Source: Streptosporangiales bacterium (lineage in GTDB: Bacteria > Actinomycetota > Actinomycetes > Streptosporangiales > WHSR01). From it: a stretch of 64,000 nt of DNA. Of the stretch, positions 26,905 to 35,814 are shown one piece after another (the first letter of the stretch is position 1; every line of letters begins with the position of its first letter). Made by a program: the position numbers and the translations under genes. The notes beneath the pieces are model-generated. The model was not told the DNA's origin, did no database searches, and saw only the letters and a program-made list of their open reading frames with translations. The stretch lies in contig WHSR01000001.1 of NCBI GenBank assembly GCA_009379995.1, forward strand, positions 1 to 64,000, given 5' to 3'.

Positions 26905-28068
26905 TCACCTGCGGCCGGATGCCGCCATATCTGATCCGATACGCCGCAGCCCGCCGAGGTCGTGGACATCTTCCGGCTGGGCGGTGACCTCCGCCACCGG
27001 CACCGCCGGGTGTGCCGAGGTGAAACGCTCCCGAAGCCGCCGTTCTCGGTCGGCGAGCTGCATTCGCTCCCCGTGCAGCCGCAGCGCTGCCGTCGCCAAC
27101 GCGTGCTCACCGCCCTCTTCCAGGCTCTCGGCCGCGGCGAGGCTGCGGGCGGCAGACAGCTGCGGCACCTTCGACCGGTGCACCCGATTGACTACCAGCC
27201 CGGCCAGCGGCATGCGCTCCTCCGCCAAGCGCTCGACGAAGTACGAGGCCTCGCGGAGGGCATCCCTCTCGGGCGCCGCGACGACGACGAAGGCCGTACC
27301 CGGTGCCTGGAGCAACCGGTAAGTGGCCTCGGCGCGTTCCCGGAATCCGCCGAAGATGCTGTCCAGCGCGGTCACGAAGGTCTGGATGTCCTTCAGCACC
27401 TGGGCACCGAGCACTTTCGTCAGCACACCTGTGAACACCCCCATGCCGGCGCTGAGCACCCTCAGGTACGTCTTGCCGCCCACCTTGGCCGGCGCCGACA
27501 TCAGGCGCAGGAAACGGCTGTCCAGGAAGCGCCCGAGCCGGCGCGGGGCATCGAGAAAGTCGAGCGCCGAGCGACTGGGCGGGGTATCGACGACTATGAG
27601 GTCCCAGGCGTTGGAGTGCCGCAGTTGGCCGAGCTTCTCCATGGCCATGTACTCCTGGGTGCCCGCGAAGCTCGACGACAGCGACTGGTAAAAGGGGTTG
27701 GCGAGGATCTGCTCCGCTCGGTGGGGGTCCGCGTGAGCCTCGACTATCTCGTCGAAGGTCCGCTTCATGTCCAGCATCATCGCGTGTAGCCCGGTGCCCG
27801 GTCCGTCGGGTCCTTCGACGCCTGCCACCCGCCGGGGCGTGTTGTCCAGCGCGCGTAGCCCCATCGACTGGGCGAGCCGGCGCGCCGGGTCCACCGTGAG
27901 CACCACCGCGTCGCGGCCGCGCTCGGCGGCCCGGAGCCCGAGCGCCGCGGCCGTCGTGGTCTTGCCGACCCCTCCGGATCCGCAGCAGACGATGATGCGG
28001 ATGCGCCGGTTGTCGAGCAGGCCGTCGACGCCGAACGCGGGCTGAACGTTCCTGCCGGACGTACGCAT
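26905..28068 (-). CDS. ArsA/GET3-like ATPase (second of a pair)
   Basis: A 387-residue deviant-Walker ATPase related to anion-pump ArsA and the tail-anchor chaperone GET3. Its P-loop is CCGSGGVGKTTTAAALG. The switch region contains TVDPARRLAQS, and VVDTPPSRSALDFLD follows. Counterparts in M. tuberculosis (Rv3679/Rv3680) act as a pair. Its ATG overlaps the stop of the upstream gene (ATGA). No arsenite-binding cysteines are evident, so an arsenic role is unlikely. Confidence 0.9.
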   Translation of the reverse strand: MRTSGRNVQPAFGVDGLLDNRRIRIIVCCGSGGVGKTTTAAALGLRAAERGRDAVVLTVDPARRLAQSMGLRALDNTPRRVAGVEGPDGPGTGLHAMMLDMKRTFDEIVEAHADPHRAEQILANPFYQSLSSSFAGTQEYMAMEKLGQLRHSNAWDLIVVDTPPSRSALDFLDAPRRLGRFLDSRFLRLMSAPAKVGGKTYLRVLSAGMGVFTGVLTKVLGAQVLKDIQTFVTALDSIFGGFRERAEATYRLLQAPGTAFVVVAAPERDALREASYFVERLAEERMPLAGLVVNRVHRSKVPQLSAARSLAAAESLEEGGEHALATAALRLHGERMQLADRERRLRERFTSAHPAVPVAEVTAQPEDVHDLGGLRRIGSDMAASGRR

Positions 28069-29069
28069 CAGGCGGCTCCCTGGGCACGCAGTTGCGCCGC
28101 CAACCGATAAAGGCCGCCGAGGTCCATGCCGTCCGGGAGCAGCGGGAGGTCGTAGCTGGGCACACCCAGCCGGGCCAGCTTTCGTCTCTCCCGCCGCTCC
28201 AGGTTGATACGGGTGGCGTGGTCGGCGAGCTCGTCCAGCAGCGCCTGTACGGTGTCCCCGCTCGTATCCAGGCCAGCCTCCAGCCCGGCCGCCTTCAGCC
28301 CGAGGGCGAGCTCGGCCGGATCGAGCCGGCCCTTGGCCGCGGCGTCCAGGGTTCGCTTGTCCAGCCGCGACGGGCGGACCATGTTGATCACGACGCCCCC
28401 CGCCGGTAGTCCCAGGCGGCGCAGCTCCTCGATGCCGTCGACGGTCTCCTGGACCGGCATCTCCTCCAGCAAGGTGACGAAGTGGACGGCGGTCTCCGGG
28501 GAACGGATGACCTTCATGACCTGCTCCGCGTGCGTATGGATGGGGCCGACCCTGGCGAGCCCGGCGACCTCGGCGTTGACGTTGAGGAAACGGGCGATCC
28601 GCCCGGTCGGCGGGGCGTCCATGACCACCGCGTCGTAGCTCCGCACCTCACCGGTCCGCCGGCGTACCGCCTCGGCAGCCTTGCCGGTAAGCAGCACGTC
28701 GCGGAGGCCGGGAGCGATAGCGGTGGCGAAGTCGACGACGCCGAGCTTGGTCAGCGCCCGCCCGGCCTGCCGCAGGTTGTAGAACATCTGGAGGTACTCG
28801 AGCAGCGCTTCCTCCGGGTCGACCGCGAGCGCGTACACGTCTCCACCGTCCGGCGCGACGGCTACCTTGCGTTCCTCGTACGGCAGCGGGGGGCAGTCGA
28901 ACAGCTGCGCGATGCCCTGCCGCCCCTCGACCTCGGTGAGCAGCACGCGTCTCCCGCCGGCGGCCAGCGCCAGTGCCAGGGCGGCCGCGGTCGTGGACTT
29001 GCCCGTCCCGCCCTTTCCGGTGACGACGTGCAGACGGACGCCGTCCCAGTCGGTATCGCGTGCGCTCAC
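28068..29069 (-). CDS. ArsA/GET3-like ATPase (first of a pair)
   Basis: About 333 residues with the P-loop TGKGGTGKSTTAAALA and the switch VVMDAPPTGRIARFLN. It is co-translated with the second ATPase and probably forms a heterodimer with it, as reported for the mycobacterial pair. The start is set at GTG 29069, 9-10 residues before the conserved domain. A GTG at 29102 would add 11 unconserved residues and crowd the divergent promoter. There are no cysteines of the metal site. Confidence 0.88.
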   Translation of the reverse strand: MSARDTDWDGVRLHVVTGKGGTGKSTTAAALALALAAGGRRVLLTEVEGRQGIAQLFDCPPLPYEERKVAVAPDGGDVYALAVDPEEALLEYLQMFYNLRQAGRALTKLGVVDFATAIAPGLRDVLLTGKAAEAVRRRTGEVRSYDAVVMDAPPTGRIARFLNVNAEVAGLARVGPIHTHAEQVMKVIRSPETAVHFVTLLEEMPVQETVDGIEELRRLGLPAGGVVINMVRPSRLDKRTLDAAAKGRLDPAELALGLKAAGLEAGLDTSGDTVQALLDELADHATRINLERRERRKLARLGVPSYDLPLLPDGMDLGGLYRLAAQLRAQGAA

Positions 29070-29138
29070 CTGCTTAAGGCTAGTGTCCCGGTAGGAGGAC
29101 ACTGGCCTCGTCGAACATCTGGTCCTTGGGAGGTAACC

Positions 29139-30053
29139 GTGGTCGTGTTAGTAGTCGTCGCCATCGTCGCCGTCCTCGTCGTCCTCCTGATATCGACCGC
29201 CAGCTCGCTTCGGGTGGTGCAGCAGTACCAGAAGGGGATCGTCTTCCGGCTCGGTCGGGTCCTGCCCACCGTGCGGGAGCCGGGTCCGACGTTGATCATT
29301 CCGATCATCGATCGGCTGCAGAAGGTCAACATGCAGATCGTCACGATGGGCGTTCCCGGACAGGACGGGATCACCCATGACAACGTGACGGTTCGGGTGG
29401 ACGCGGTGGTCTACTTCCGGGTGATCGACCCGATCAAGGCCGTCGTCAACGTGCAGAACTACCTGTTCGCCGTCTCCCAGGTCGCCCAGACCTCGCTGCG
29501 GTCCGTCATAGGCCGCGCCGATCTGGACGACCTGCTTTCCGAGCGGGACAGGATCAACGCACAGCTGCGCGAGATCATCGACGAGCCCACCGAGGGACCG
29601 TGGGGCATCCGGATCGAGCGGGTGGAGATCAAGGACGTCGCGCTGCCGGAGAGCATGAAGCGCTCGATGTCCCGCCAGGCCGAGGCCGAGCGCGACCGGC
29701 GGGGCCGCATCATCTCGGCGGACGGGGAGTACCAGGCGTCGAAGCGCCTCGCCGCGGCCGCCCACGAGATGGCCCGGGAACCGGAGTCCCTTCAGTTGCG
29801 CCTGCTGCAGACGGTCGTCGAGGTCGCCGCCGAACGCAACAGCACCCTGGTCATGCCGCTGCCCGTGGAGATGCTGCGGTTCTTCGAGAAGGCGGCCGGA
29901 ATGGCAGGCGGCTCCTCGGCCGAGGGCTCCGAGGATCGCGAGGTCGAAAGGAGCGCCCCGGAGTTGGAGGATCTCGACGAGGCGCTCGCTCGGGAGCCGC
30001 AGGAACCACCGGAACCGGCCATCGACGAGCCCCCCACGCGGCGATCCGAGTGA
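29139..30053 (+). CDS. SPFH/stomatin-family membrane protein
   Basis: A 304-residue protein with one N-terminal membrane helix (residues 1-25), then the SPFH domain (VVQQYQKGIVFRLGRV, DNVTVRVDAVVYFRV) and a helical region rich in Glu/Arg (residues 190-245) that would form oligomers. The C-terminus is acidic and proline-rich. Such proteins organise membrane microdomains and often bind proteases, but no NfeD partner is here. The GTG start has GGGAGG upstream. Confidence 0.88.
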   Translation: MVVLVVVAIVAVLVVLLISTASSLRVVQQYQKGIVFRLGRVLPTVREPGPTLIIPIIDRLQKVNMQIVTMGVPGQDGITHDNVTVRVDAVVYFRVIDPIKAVVNVQNYLFAVSQVAQTSLRSVIGRADLDDLLSERDRINAQLREIIDEPTEGPWGIRIERVEIKDVALPESMKRSMSRQAEAERDRRGRIISADGEYQASKRLAAAAHEMAREPESLQLRLLQTVVEVAAERNSTLVMPLPVEMLRFFEKAAGMAGGSSAEGSEDREVERSAPELEDLDEALAREPQEPPEPAIDEPPTRRSE

Positions 30054-30108
30054 GGTACGCCGAACCCGGCACTTCATGATCCACCCAGCGCGCCGTAGGG
30101 TTGCCGCC

Positions 30109-30267
30109 ATGACGAAATGGGAGTACGCCACCGTGCCCTTGCTGGTGCACGCGACCAAGCAGATTCTCGACAACTGGGGCGAGGACGGCTGGGAGCTCGT
30201 GGCCGTCGTTCCAGGGCCTAGCGCGGAGCAGATGGTCGCCTACATGAAGCGAGAGAAGTCGCAATGA
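30109..30267 (+). CDS. DUF4177-like small protein
   Basis: A 52-residue protein (MTKWEYATVPLLVHATKQIL, then NWGEDGWELVAVV) that fits the short DUF4177 family: two strands around a GWELV motif. The role is unknown. It overlaps the next gene (ATGA) and stands directly before RidA, as in many actinomycetes. An upstream in-frame ATG (30076) is rejected because the WEYATV start is the conserved one. Confidence 0.8.
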   Translation: MTKWEYATVPLLVHATKQILDNWGEDGWELVAVVPGPSAEQMVAYMKREKSQ

Positions 30268-30725
30268 GCAACCCCGAAGCCCGGCTGAACGAGATGGGTC
30301 TCTCCCTGCCCGCGGTGCCGACACCCGCGGCGGCGTACGTGCCTACCGTGCGTACCGGCCCGTACGTCTACGTCTCCGGGCAGGTCCCGGTGGTGGAAGG
30401 CAAGCTGCCGGCGACCGGCAAGGTCGGCGCCGAGGTGGATCCCGAGCAGGCCAAGGACCTGGCCCGCACCTGTGCCCTCAACGCCCTCGCCGCCATCAAG
30501 GCCGAGATGGGTGACCTGGCCGCGGTGAAGCGGGTGGTGAAGGTGCTCGGCTTCGTCGCCAGCGCCCCCGACTTCACCGGGCAGCCCGGGGTCATCAACG
30601 GCGCCAGCGAGCTACTCATCGACGTCTTCGGTGACGCCGGCAAGCATGCGCGCAGTGCGGTGGGAATGGCGGCCCTTCCGCTGGACGCCCCGGTCGAGGT
30701 CGAGATGATCGTCGAGGTGGGCTAG
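30264..30725 (+). CDS. ridA: RidA family protein
   Basis: A 153-residue member of the RidA/YjgF family, which hydrolyses reactive enamine/imine by-products of PLP enzymes. The conserved pieces are VYVSGQVPVVEGKLPATGKV, the SAPDFTGQPGVINGAS region near residue 95, and ARSAVGMAALPLDAPVEVE. It is a longer subfamily than the 125-residue archetype, with an N-terminal extension. The catalytic Arg corresponds to that in HARSAVG. Confidence 0.88.
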   Translation: MSNPEARLNEMGLSLPAVPTPAAAYVPTVRTGPYVYVSGQVPVVEGKLPATGKVGAEVDPEQAKDLARTCALNALAAIKAEMGDLAAVKRVVKVLGFVASAPDFTGQPGVINGASELLIDVFGDAGKHARSAVGMAALPLDAPVEVEMIVEVG

Positions 30726-30727
30726 GG

Positions 30728-31582
30728 GTGTCCTGTGTGGGATGTTTCCCGCGGGTACGGCTGCCGGCCCGGCTGACGGAGCGGGTCACGCGGTTCCGGG
30801 AGCGGGGCGACGAACCGGTGCGCCCGCGCCACGCCGCGACAGTGGTCCTGCTCCGCGAGACAACCGCCCTCGAGGCATACCTGCTGCGCCGGGTCGGGAC
30901 CATGGCGGTCGCTCCGGGTGCGCACGTATTTCCCGGCGGATCCGTCGACCGTCGCGACCTGGATCACGCGCCGCTATGGGCCGGCCCCTCGCCGGAGCAG
31001 TGGGCGGGCCGGCTGCGGGTGGACGTTCCGCTCGCCCGTGCCCTGGTATGCGCGGCCGTCCGCGAGACCTTCGAGGAGTCCGGGGTGCTGCTGGCCGGGC
31101 CGTCCCAGGACACCGTGGTGGCCGACACTACCGATGCCGACTGGGAGGTCGACCGGCGTGCCCTCCTCGACCGTTCCCTCTCGCTGGCCGAGTTTCTGCA
31201 GCGCCGCCGCCTGGTGCTGCGCTCCGACCTGCTTCGGGCCTGGGCGCACTGGATCACGCCGGAATTCGAGCCCCGCCGCTACAACACGTATTTCTTCGTC
31301 GCGGCCCTTCCAGACGGTCAGCGCACCCGGCCGGTCGGGGGAGAAGCCGACCGGGTCGCCTGGCTCCGTCCGGACGTGGCCCTGGACGCCTACCGGCGGG
31401 GCGAGCTGCGGCTGATGTTCCCGACCTCGGTGACCCTCGCCGAGCTGTCCGAGCTGGAGGACGTGGCGGGGGTCCTGGAGGCCGGCGCCCGGCGCGACCT
31501 GGATCCCCAACTGCCCAGGGCGGTGCTCACCGACGACGGGGGGTTCCTCGCCCTTCCCGGCGATCCGGAGTATCCGTCGTGA
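30728..31582 (+). CDS. NUDIX hydrolase, NUDT19-like
   Basis: A 284-residue hydrolase with a split NUDIX box. The first half is FPGGSVDRRD and the second is AAVRETFEESGVLLAG, separated by about 30 inserted residues, as seen in NUDT19-type CoA-related hydrolases. Metal-binding Glu residues (RETFEES) are intact. It overlaps the metallo-beta-lactamase gene by four bases (TGA/GTG). The natural substrate is not known. The start is GTG. Confidence 0.85.
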   Translation: MSCVGCFPRVRLPARLTERVTRFRERGDEPVRPRHAATVVLLRETTALEAYLLRRVGTMAVAPGAHVFPGGSVDRRDLDHAPLWAGPSPEQWAGRLRVDVPLARALVCAAVRETFEESGVLLAGPSQDTVVADTTDADWEVDRRALLDRSLSLAEFLQRRRLVLRSDLLRAWAHWITPEFEPRRYNTYFFVAALPDGQRTRPVGGEADRVAWLRPDVALDAYRRGELRLMFPTSVTLAELSELEDVAGVLEAGARRDLDPQLPRAVLTDDGGFLALPGDPEYPS

Positions 31583-32388
31583 CGTGGATCGACGGGTCCG
31601 GAACACCGCGGGCCCGGTGCGTGCTGGCGCCGAACCCCTCGCCGATGACCCTGGACGGCACGAACACCTGGGTGCTGGCCGAGCCGGACGCGCGCCGTGT
31701 CGCCGTGGTGGATCCGGGGCCGCTGGACGAGGGCCATCTGCAGCGGATCCTGCAGGTAGTCGCGGCCGGCGGGGGCCGGGTGGGCCTCGTCCTGCTCACC
31801 CATGGTCATTCCGACCACGCCGAGGGCGCCCGCCGGTTCGCCGAGCTGACCGACAGCCCGGTCCGTGCCTTGGACCCGGCCCACCGGCTCGGCGAGGAGG
31901 GCTTCGCCGAGGGCGACGTCGTCGAGCTGGACGGGCTGGAGGTGCGGGTGCTGGAGACCCCCGGTCACTCCGGCGACTCGCTGTGCTTCCTGCTGCCGGG
32001 CGACGATGCGGTTCTCACCGGGGATACCGTGCTGGGCCGCGGCACGACGGTGATCGCCCGAGACGGACGGCTCGGCGACTACCTCGCCTCGCTGAGGCGG
32101 CTCCGCGCCCTCGCGGCTTCGACGCAGGCCCGGGTGTTGCTCCCCGGGCACGGTCCCACGCTGACCGATCCGCTCGGCGTGGTGGAGTACTACCTCGCGC
32201 ACCGCAGGGAGCGCCTCGACCAGGTCGAGGCGGCGCTGGCCGCCGGGGACCGGACCCCGCGGGAGATCGTGCATCGGGTGTACGGGGACGTCGACCCGGT
32301 GCTGTGGCCGGCAGCCGAGTGGTCGGTCCGGGCCCAGCTCGACTACCTCGCCGAACGCGGCGCCCTCCGGTCCGACGATCCCCGATGA
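31579..32388 (+). CDS. Metallo-beta-lactamase fold hydrolase
   Basis: A 269-residue MBL-fold enzyme. The metal-binding motif is LTHGHSDHAEGAR (HxHxDH) near residue 75. Further ligand regions are TPGHSGDS, LTGDTVLG and LLPGHGPTL, followed by a winged C-terminal piece. It resembles LACTB2-type hydrolases/RNases, and the mycobacterial counterpart is Rv3677c. Its start overlaps the preceding NUDIX stop. Not a beta-lactam gene by itself. Confidence 0.9.
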   Translation: MTWIDGSGTPRARCVLAPNPSPMTLDGTNTWVLAEPDARRVAVVDPGPLDEGHLQRILQVVAAGGGRVGLVLLTHGHSDHAEGARRFAELTDSPVRALDPAHRLGEEGFAEGDVVELDGLEVRVLETPGHSGDSLCFLLPGDDAVLTGDTVLGRGTTVIARDGRLGDYLASLRRLRALAASTQARVLLPGHGPTLTDPLGVVEYYLAHRRERLDQVEAALAAGDRTPREIVHRVYGDVDPVLWPAAEWSVRAQLDYLAERGALRSDDPR

Positions 32389-32435
32389 ATGGGCCCTTCA
32401 CCCGATAGGTCCGTATGAACGGCCCATTCATCGGG
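32381..32435. terminator. Bidirectional terminator between convergent genes
   Basis: A perfect 15-base inverted repeat, CCCGATGAATGGGCC (32381-32395) and GGCCCATTCATCGGG (32421-32435), with a 25-base loop. It overlaps the MBL stop codon and lies 23 bases from the crp stop, exactly between the two gene ends. No U-run is present, as is common in actinomycetes. Confidence 0.7.
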
Positions 32436-32458
32436 TTCCGTTCATCGGGCGCCGCTTA

Positions 32459-33142
32459 CTAGCGGGCGCGGCGCTTGAGCCGGTCGATGTCCAGGATCAC
32501 TACCGCCCGTGCCTCGATGCGGATCCATCCGCGGCCGGCGAAGTCGGCCAGGGCCTTGTTGACGGTCTCCCGGGACGCCCCGACGAGCTGCGCCAGCTCC
32601 TCCTGGGTCAGGTCGTGGTGCACGTGCAGGCCGTCGTCGGTCTGCTTGCCGAACCGCTCGGCCAGGTCGAGCAGGGCCTTGGCAACTCGCCCGGGCACGT
32701 CGGTGAAGACGAGGTCGGCCATCACGTCGTTGGCCCGCCGCAGCCGACGCGCCAGGGCGCCCAGCAGGGTCACCGCGACCTGAGGACTCTTGTCCAGCCA
32801 CGGACGCAGCTCATCGTGGGCAACCGCGGCAAGACGGCACTCGGTCACGGCGATAGCGCTGGCGGTGCGCGGCCGAGGATCGAAGAGGGAGAGTTCTCCG
32901 AACATCTCGCCCGGCCCGAGCACGCTGAGGAGATTCTCCCGGCCGTCCGGGGCTGTCCTGGTCAGCTTGATCTTGCCGTCGAGCACGACGTAGAGCCGGT
33001 CGCCGTCGTCGCCCTCCGCGAAGAGGGTCTGGCCGCGAGTCAGCCGTACGTCGCGCATACAGGACCGCAGCGCCTTGCTTCCCTCGTCGTCTAGTGCCTC
33101 GAAGAGGGGAGCTTGGCTCAACACGTCCTGAGTACCGTCCAC
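32459..33142 (-). CDS. crp: Crp/Fnr-family cAMP-type regulator
   Basis: A 227-residue transcription factor with a cyclic-nucleotide domain (GEMFGELSLFDPRPRTASA, where Arg and Ser contact the phosphate) and a winged helix (LTQEELAQLVGASRETVNKAL). It is the counterpart of mycobacterial Crp (Rv3676) and of corynebacterial GlxR. The position next to nth matches. It acts globally on respiration and resuscitation genes in relatives. It is divergent from nth. Confidence 0.95.
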   Translation of the reverse strand: MDGTQDVLSQAPLFEALDDEGSKALRSCMRDVRLTRGQTLFAEGDDGDRLYVVLDGKIKLTRTAPDGRENLLSVLGPGEMFGELSLFDPRPRTASAIAVTECRLAAVAHDELRPWLDKSPQVAVTLLGALARRLRRANDVMADLVFTDVPGRVAKALLDLAERFGKQTDDGLHVHHDLTQEELAQLVGASRETVNKALADFAGRGWIRIEARAVVILDIDRLKRRAR

Positions 33143-33294
33143 GCTGCCTCCTTGGAGTACCTCTGTTACCAGTGTGACCTACGTCTCTCTCTGGGGAAAA
33201 CACCGGGGGGTATCCGACGGATTGCGAGGTCCGGCGAACAGGTGCCGCTCGTCAGGTCCGGAGGGCCCGCTGTGGGCCGTTAGGCTATAGATCC

Positions 33295-34020
33295 GTGGCC
33301 CGACAAGCACGCGACGAGTCCCATCTCGCCCTCGTCCGGCGCGCTCGGCGCATCAACCGCGAGCTCGCCGTACGCTATCCCGACGCGCACATCGAGCTGG
33401 ACTTCGGCACGCCGTTGGAGTTGCTCGTCGCGACGATCCTTTCCGCGCAGTGCACCGACAAGCGGGTGAACGAGGTGACCCCCGTGCTGTTCGCGCGGTA
33501 TCGCAGCGCCGCTGACTACGCGGCGGCCGACCGCGCCGAGCTCGAGAAGATCGTCCAGCCGACCGGCTTCTTCCGGAACAAGACGAACACCCTCATCAAG
33601 CTCGGCGGCCAGCTGTGCGACGAGTTCCGCGGTGAGGTGCCTCGCACCATGGACGAGCTGGTCAGCCTCCCCGGCGTCGGCAGGAAAACTGCCAACGTCA
33701 TCCTGGGCAACGCCTTCGGGGTTCCGGGGATTGTCGTCGATACCCACTTCACCCGGCTGTCTCGTCGATTCGGCTGGACCCGGCAGACCGACCCCGTCGA
33801 GATCGAGCGGGAGGTCGCCGAGCTGTTTCCGCGATCCGAGTGGACGATGCTGTCGCACCGGGTCATCTGGCACGGCCGGCGGATCTGCCATGCCCGCAAG
33901 CCCGCCTGCGGCGCCTGCCCGGTCGCGACGCTGTGCCCCTCGTACGGCGAGGGGCCGACCGACGCCGAGGTCGCCGGCCGGCTGGTGAAGACCAGCGATC
34001 AGGTTGCGCGGTCCAGATAG
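33295..34020 (+). CDS. nth: Endonuclease III (DNA glycosylase/AP lyase)
   Basis: A 241-residue base-excision-repair enzyme for oxidised pyrimidines. The helix-hairpin-helix [14 protein letters not shown] has the catalytic Lys, and the catalytic Asp follows in [10 protein letters not shown] [4Fe-4S] cluster is bound by the C-terminal pattern [17 protein letters not shown] (C-x6-C-x2-C-x5-C). The start is GTG. Length is slightly longer than the Escherichia coli enzyme owing to both ends. Confidence 0.96.
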   Translation: MARQARDESHLALVRRARRINRELAVRYPDAHIELDFGTPLELLVATILSAQCTDKRVNEVTPVLFARYRSAADYAAADRAELEKIVQPTGFFRNKTNTLIKLGGQLCDEFRGEVPRTMDELVSLPGVGRKTANVILGNAFGVPGIVVDTHFTRLSRRFGWTRQTDPVEIEREVAELFPRSEWTMLSHRVIWHGRRICHARKPACGACPVATLCPSYGEGPTDAEVAGRLVKTSDQVARSR

Positions 34021-34065
34021 CCCGAGGGAGGTCCCGATGAGCAGGCCGTTGGCGAGGGTGCTGGT

Positions 34066-34704
34066 GTGATACCTGGCTGGCTGCAGCCGCTCGCCGAGGC
34101 GGCGCCGGGCGCCATATCGCCGAGCACGTACCGGCCGCCCGCGGAGGGTGGGCGGCCATCGGCGGTCCTGGTGCTCTTCGGTGAGGGGCCGAGGGGTCCG
34201 GACGTACTGCTCATCGAGCGCAGCGCGGACCTGCGCGATCACGCCGGCCAGCCGGCGTTCCCCGGCGGTGGCGTCGATCCCGGCGACCCGGGGCCGGTCG
34301 CGGCCGCGCTGCGCGAGGCGGCCGAGGAGACCGGGCTCGACCCGGGCGGGGTGGAGATCTTCGCGACCATGCCGGAGCTGTACATCTCCCGCAGCGGCTT
34401 CGTGGTCACTCCGGTGCTCGCCTGGTGGCGGGAGCCGTGCGAGGTAGCGCCGGTGGACCCAGGGGAGATCGCCGCGGTCGCCCGGGTGCCCGTGGACGAT
34501 CTCACCGACCCGGCGAATCGGTTGCGGGTACGGCACCCGAGGGGTTTCCTCGGCCCGGCGTTCCGGGTGAGCAACATGCTGGTGTGGGGTTTCACCGCCG
34601 GTCTGCTCGACCGGCTGCTGCGTCTGGGCGGCTGGGAGCGTCCGTGGGACGCCTCCCGCGTGGAGAACCTGCCGCCGGAGTCGTACGACCTCGCGACCCG
34701 TTGA
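34066..34704 (+). CDS. CoA pyrophosphatase-like NUDIX hydrolase
   Basis: A 212-residue NUDIX protein of the CoA-diphosphatase type. The box reads GGGVDPGDPGPVAAALREAAEETGL, given here as GGGVDPGD...REAAEETG, close to the expected G-x5-E-x7-REUxEE pattern with an Asp at the first acidic site. The flanking FPGGGVD/HAGQPAFP segment is a family mark. In M. tuberculosis the corresponding gene (Rv3672c) also sits between nth and marP. The start ATG/GTG lies 45 bases after nth. Confidence 0.9.
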   Translation: MIPGWLQPLAEAAPGAISPSTYRPPAEGGRPSAVLVLFGEGPRGPDVLLIERSADLRDHAGQPAFPGGGVDPGDPGPVAAALREAAEETGLDPGGVEIFATMPELYISRSGFVVTPVLAWWREPCEVAPVDPGEIAAVARVPVDDLTDPANRLRVRHPRGFLGPAFRVSNMLVWGFTAGLLDRLLRLGGWERPWDASRVENLPPESYDLATR

Positions 34705-34801
34705 TCGGAAGCGTTCGGCTCCGGCCGTGGCGGCGGGTGTGACGGTCGGGTTACCCTCTGGCACAAGGGGATCTGGTAGCCCAAGCCGAGGAGGCCCTGC
34801 C

Positions 34802-35680
34802 TTGCCCGACCGCGACCTCTCGAGCGAGTTGGCCGCAGTGGCCGACGAGCTGTACCGGTTACCGCCGGACGAGTTCGTCATCGCCCGGGACAAGCGCGCC
34901 CTCGAGTTCCGGGACCTGCGTGATCGTCGGCTCGCCGACGCCGTACATCAGCTGCACCGGCCAAGTCAGGCGGCGTGGCTGGTGAACCTCCTGGCCCGGG
35001 AGCGTGCCCGTGAGCTCGACGAGCTGCTGCGGCTCGGCGGCGACCTCCGCGTGGCGCAGGAGCAGCTCCGCGGTGAGGAGTTGCGTGAGCTGTCCACGAG
35101 GCGGCAGCGGGTGGTCGCCGCGCTCGTGGGCTCCGCCCGGCGGCTCGCGCACGAGGCCGGCCATCCGGTGCGCGACCGGGTAGCGCAGGAGGTGGAGACC
35201 ACGTTGCACGCCGCGCTCGCCGACAGCCAGGTCGCCTCCGTGGTACGCGCCGGCCGGCTGACCAGTACGCGACGTTATGCCGGATTCGGCACCCAGCCCA
35301 CGCCCGCCGATGATGACGCCGGACGGGCGGCCGCCGGGGAGGGCACGACGGCCCGCCCCAAGCGACGGCGGATCCGGGAGTGGGAGTGGCTCGCCGCCGG
35401 GGTTCGCGAGGCCGAGGAGGCGCTCCGAGACGCCGAGGCCGAGCTCGTCGAGCGAGAGGGCGAGCTGACCCGGGCCGACGAGGAGCAGAACTCCCTGAAT
35501 ACCCGGGTGGTGGAGTTGACCGAGCAGCTCGAACGGGCGGAGTCCAAGGCCACCGAGGCCGGACAGCGCCGTCGCGGCGCCCAGGAGGCACGGGACGGTG
35601 CCGCCACCCGTGCCGAGGACGCCCGCCGGAACCTCGAGGCGGCCCGGGCCCGGCTGGCCGCCGCGGGAGCCGGCGAATGA
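34802..35680 (+). CDS. Hypothetical coiled-coil protein
   Basis: About 292 residues. The N-terminal part (LAAVADELYRLPPDEFVIARD) is typical of an actinobacterial protein family of unknown role. Residues 190-290 form one long coiled coil rich in Glu/Ala/Arg. I place the start at TTG 34802 because CCGAGGAGG lies ten bases upstream. An upstream in-frame start at 34727 gives a glycine-rich leader unlike relatives. Probably a scaffold or a DNA-binding accessory, but not known. Confidence 0.65.
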   Translation: MPDRDLSSELAAVADELYRLPPDEFVIARDKRALEFRDLRDRRLADAVHQLHRPSQAAWLVNLLARERARELDELLRLGGDLRVAQEQLRGEELRELSTRRQRVVAALVGSARRLAHEAGHPVRDRVAQEVETTLHAALADSQVASVVRAGRLTSTRRYAGFGTQPTPADDDAGRAAAGEGTTARPKRRRIREWEWLAAGVREAEEALRDAEAELVEREGELTRADEEQNSLNTRVVELTEQLERAESKATEAGQRRRGAQEARDGAATRAEDARRNLEAARARLAAAGAGE

Positions 35681-35702
35681 ACCCTCTGGCGGACTCTTTG
35701 GC

Positions 35703-35746
35703 CGTGATCTTGCGGAGACCCAACTGCGCGTTTCGGCAAGATCACG
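35703..35746. terminator. Inverted repeat, likely terminator
   Basis: Perfect 11-base arms, CGTGATCTTGC (35703-35713) and GCAAGATCACG (35736-35746), with a 22-base loop. They lie in the gap between the coiled-coil gene and marP. No U-run follows, so termination strength is uncertain. Confidence 0.5.
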
Positions 35747-35814
35747 CCCCTATACGGTGACGGGTCCGTGGATCGACCGATGATCGACGCACGCGTGCCG
35801 ATAGCGTTAAGCCC

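Noticed and set aside
33280-34893. Long minus-strand frame over nth and the CoA NUDIX gene
   Set aside because: Shadow of two real plus-strand genes; its sequence has no recognisable domain.
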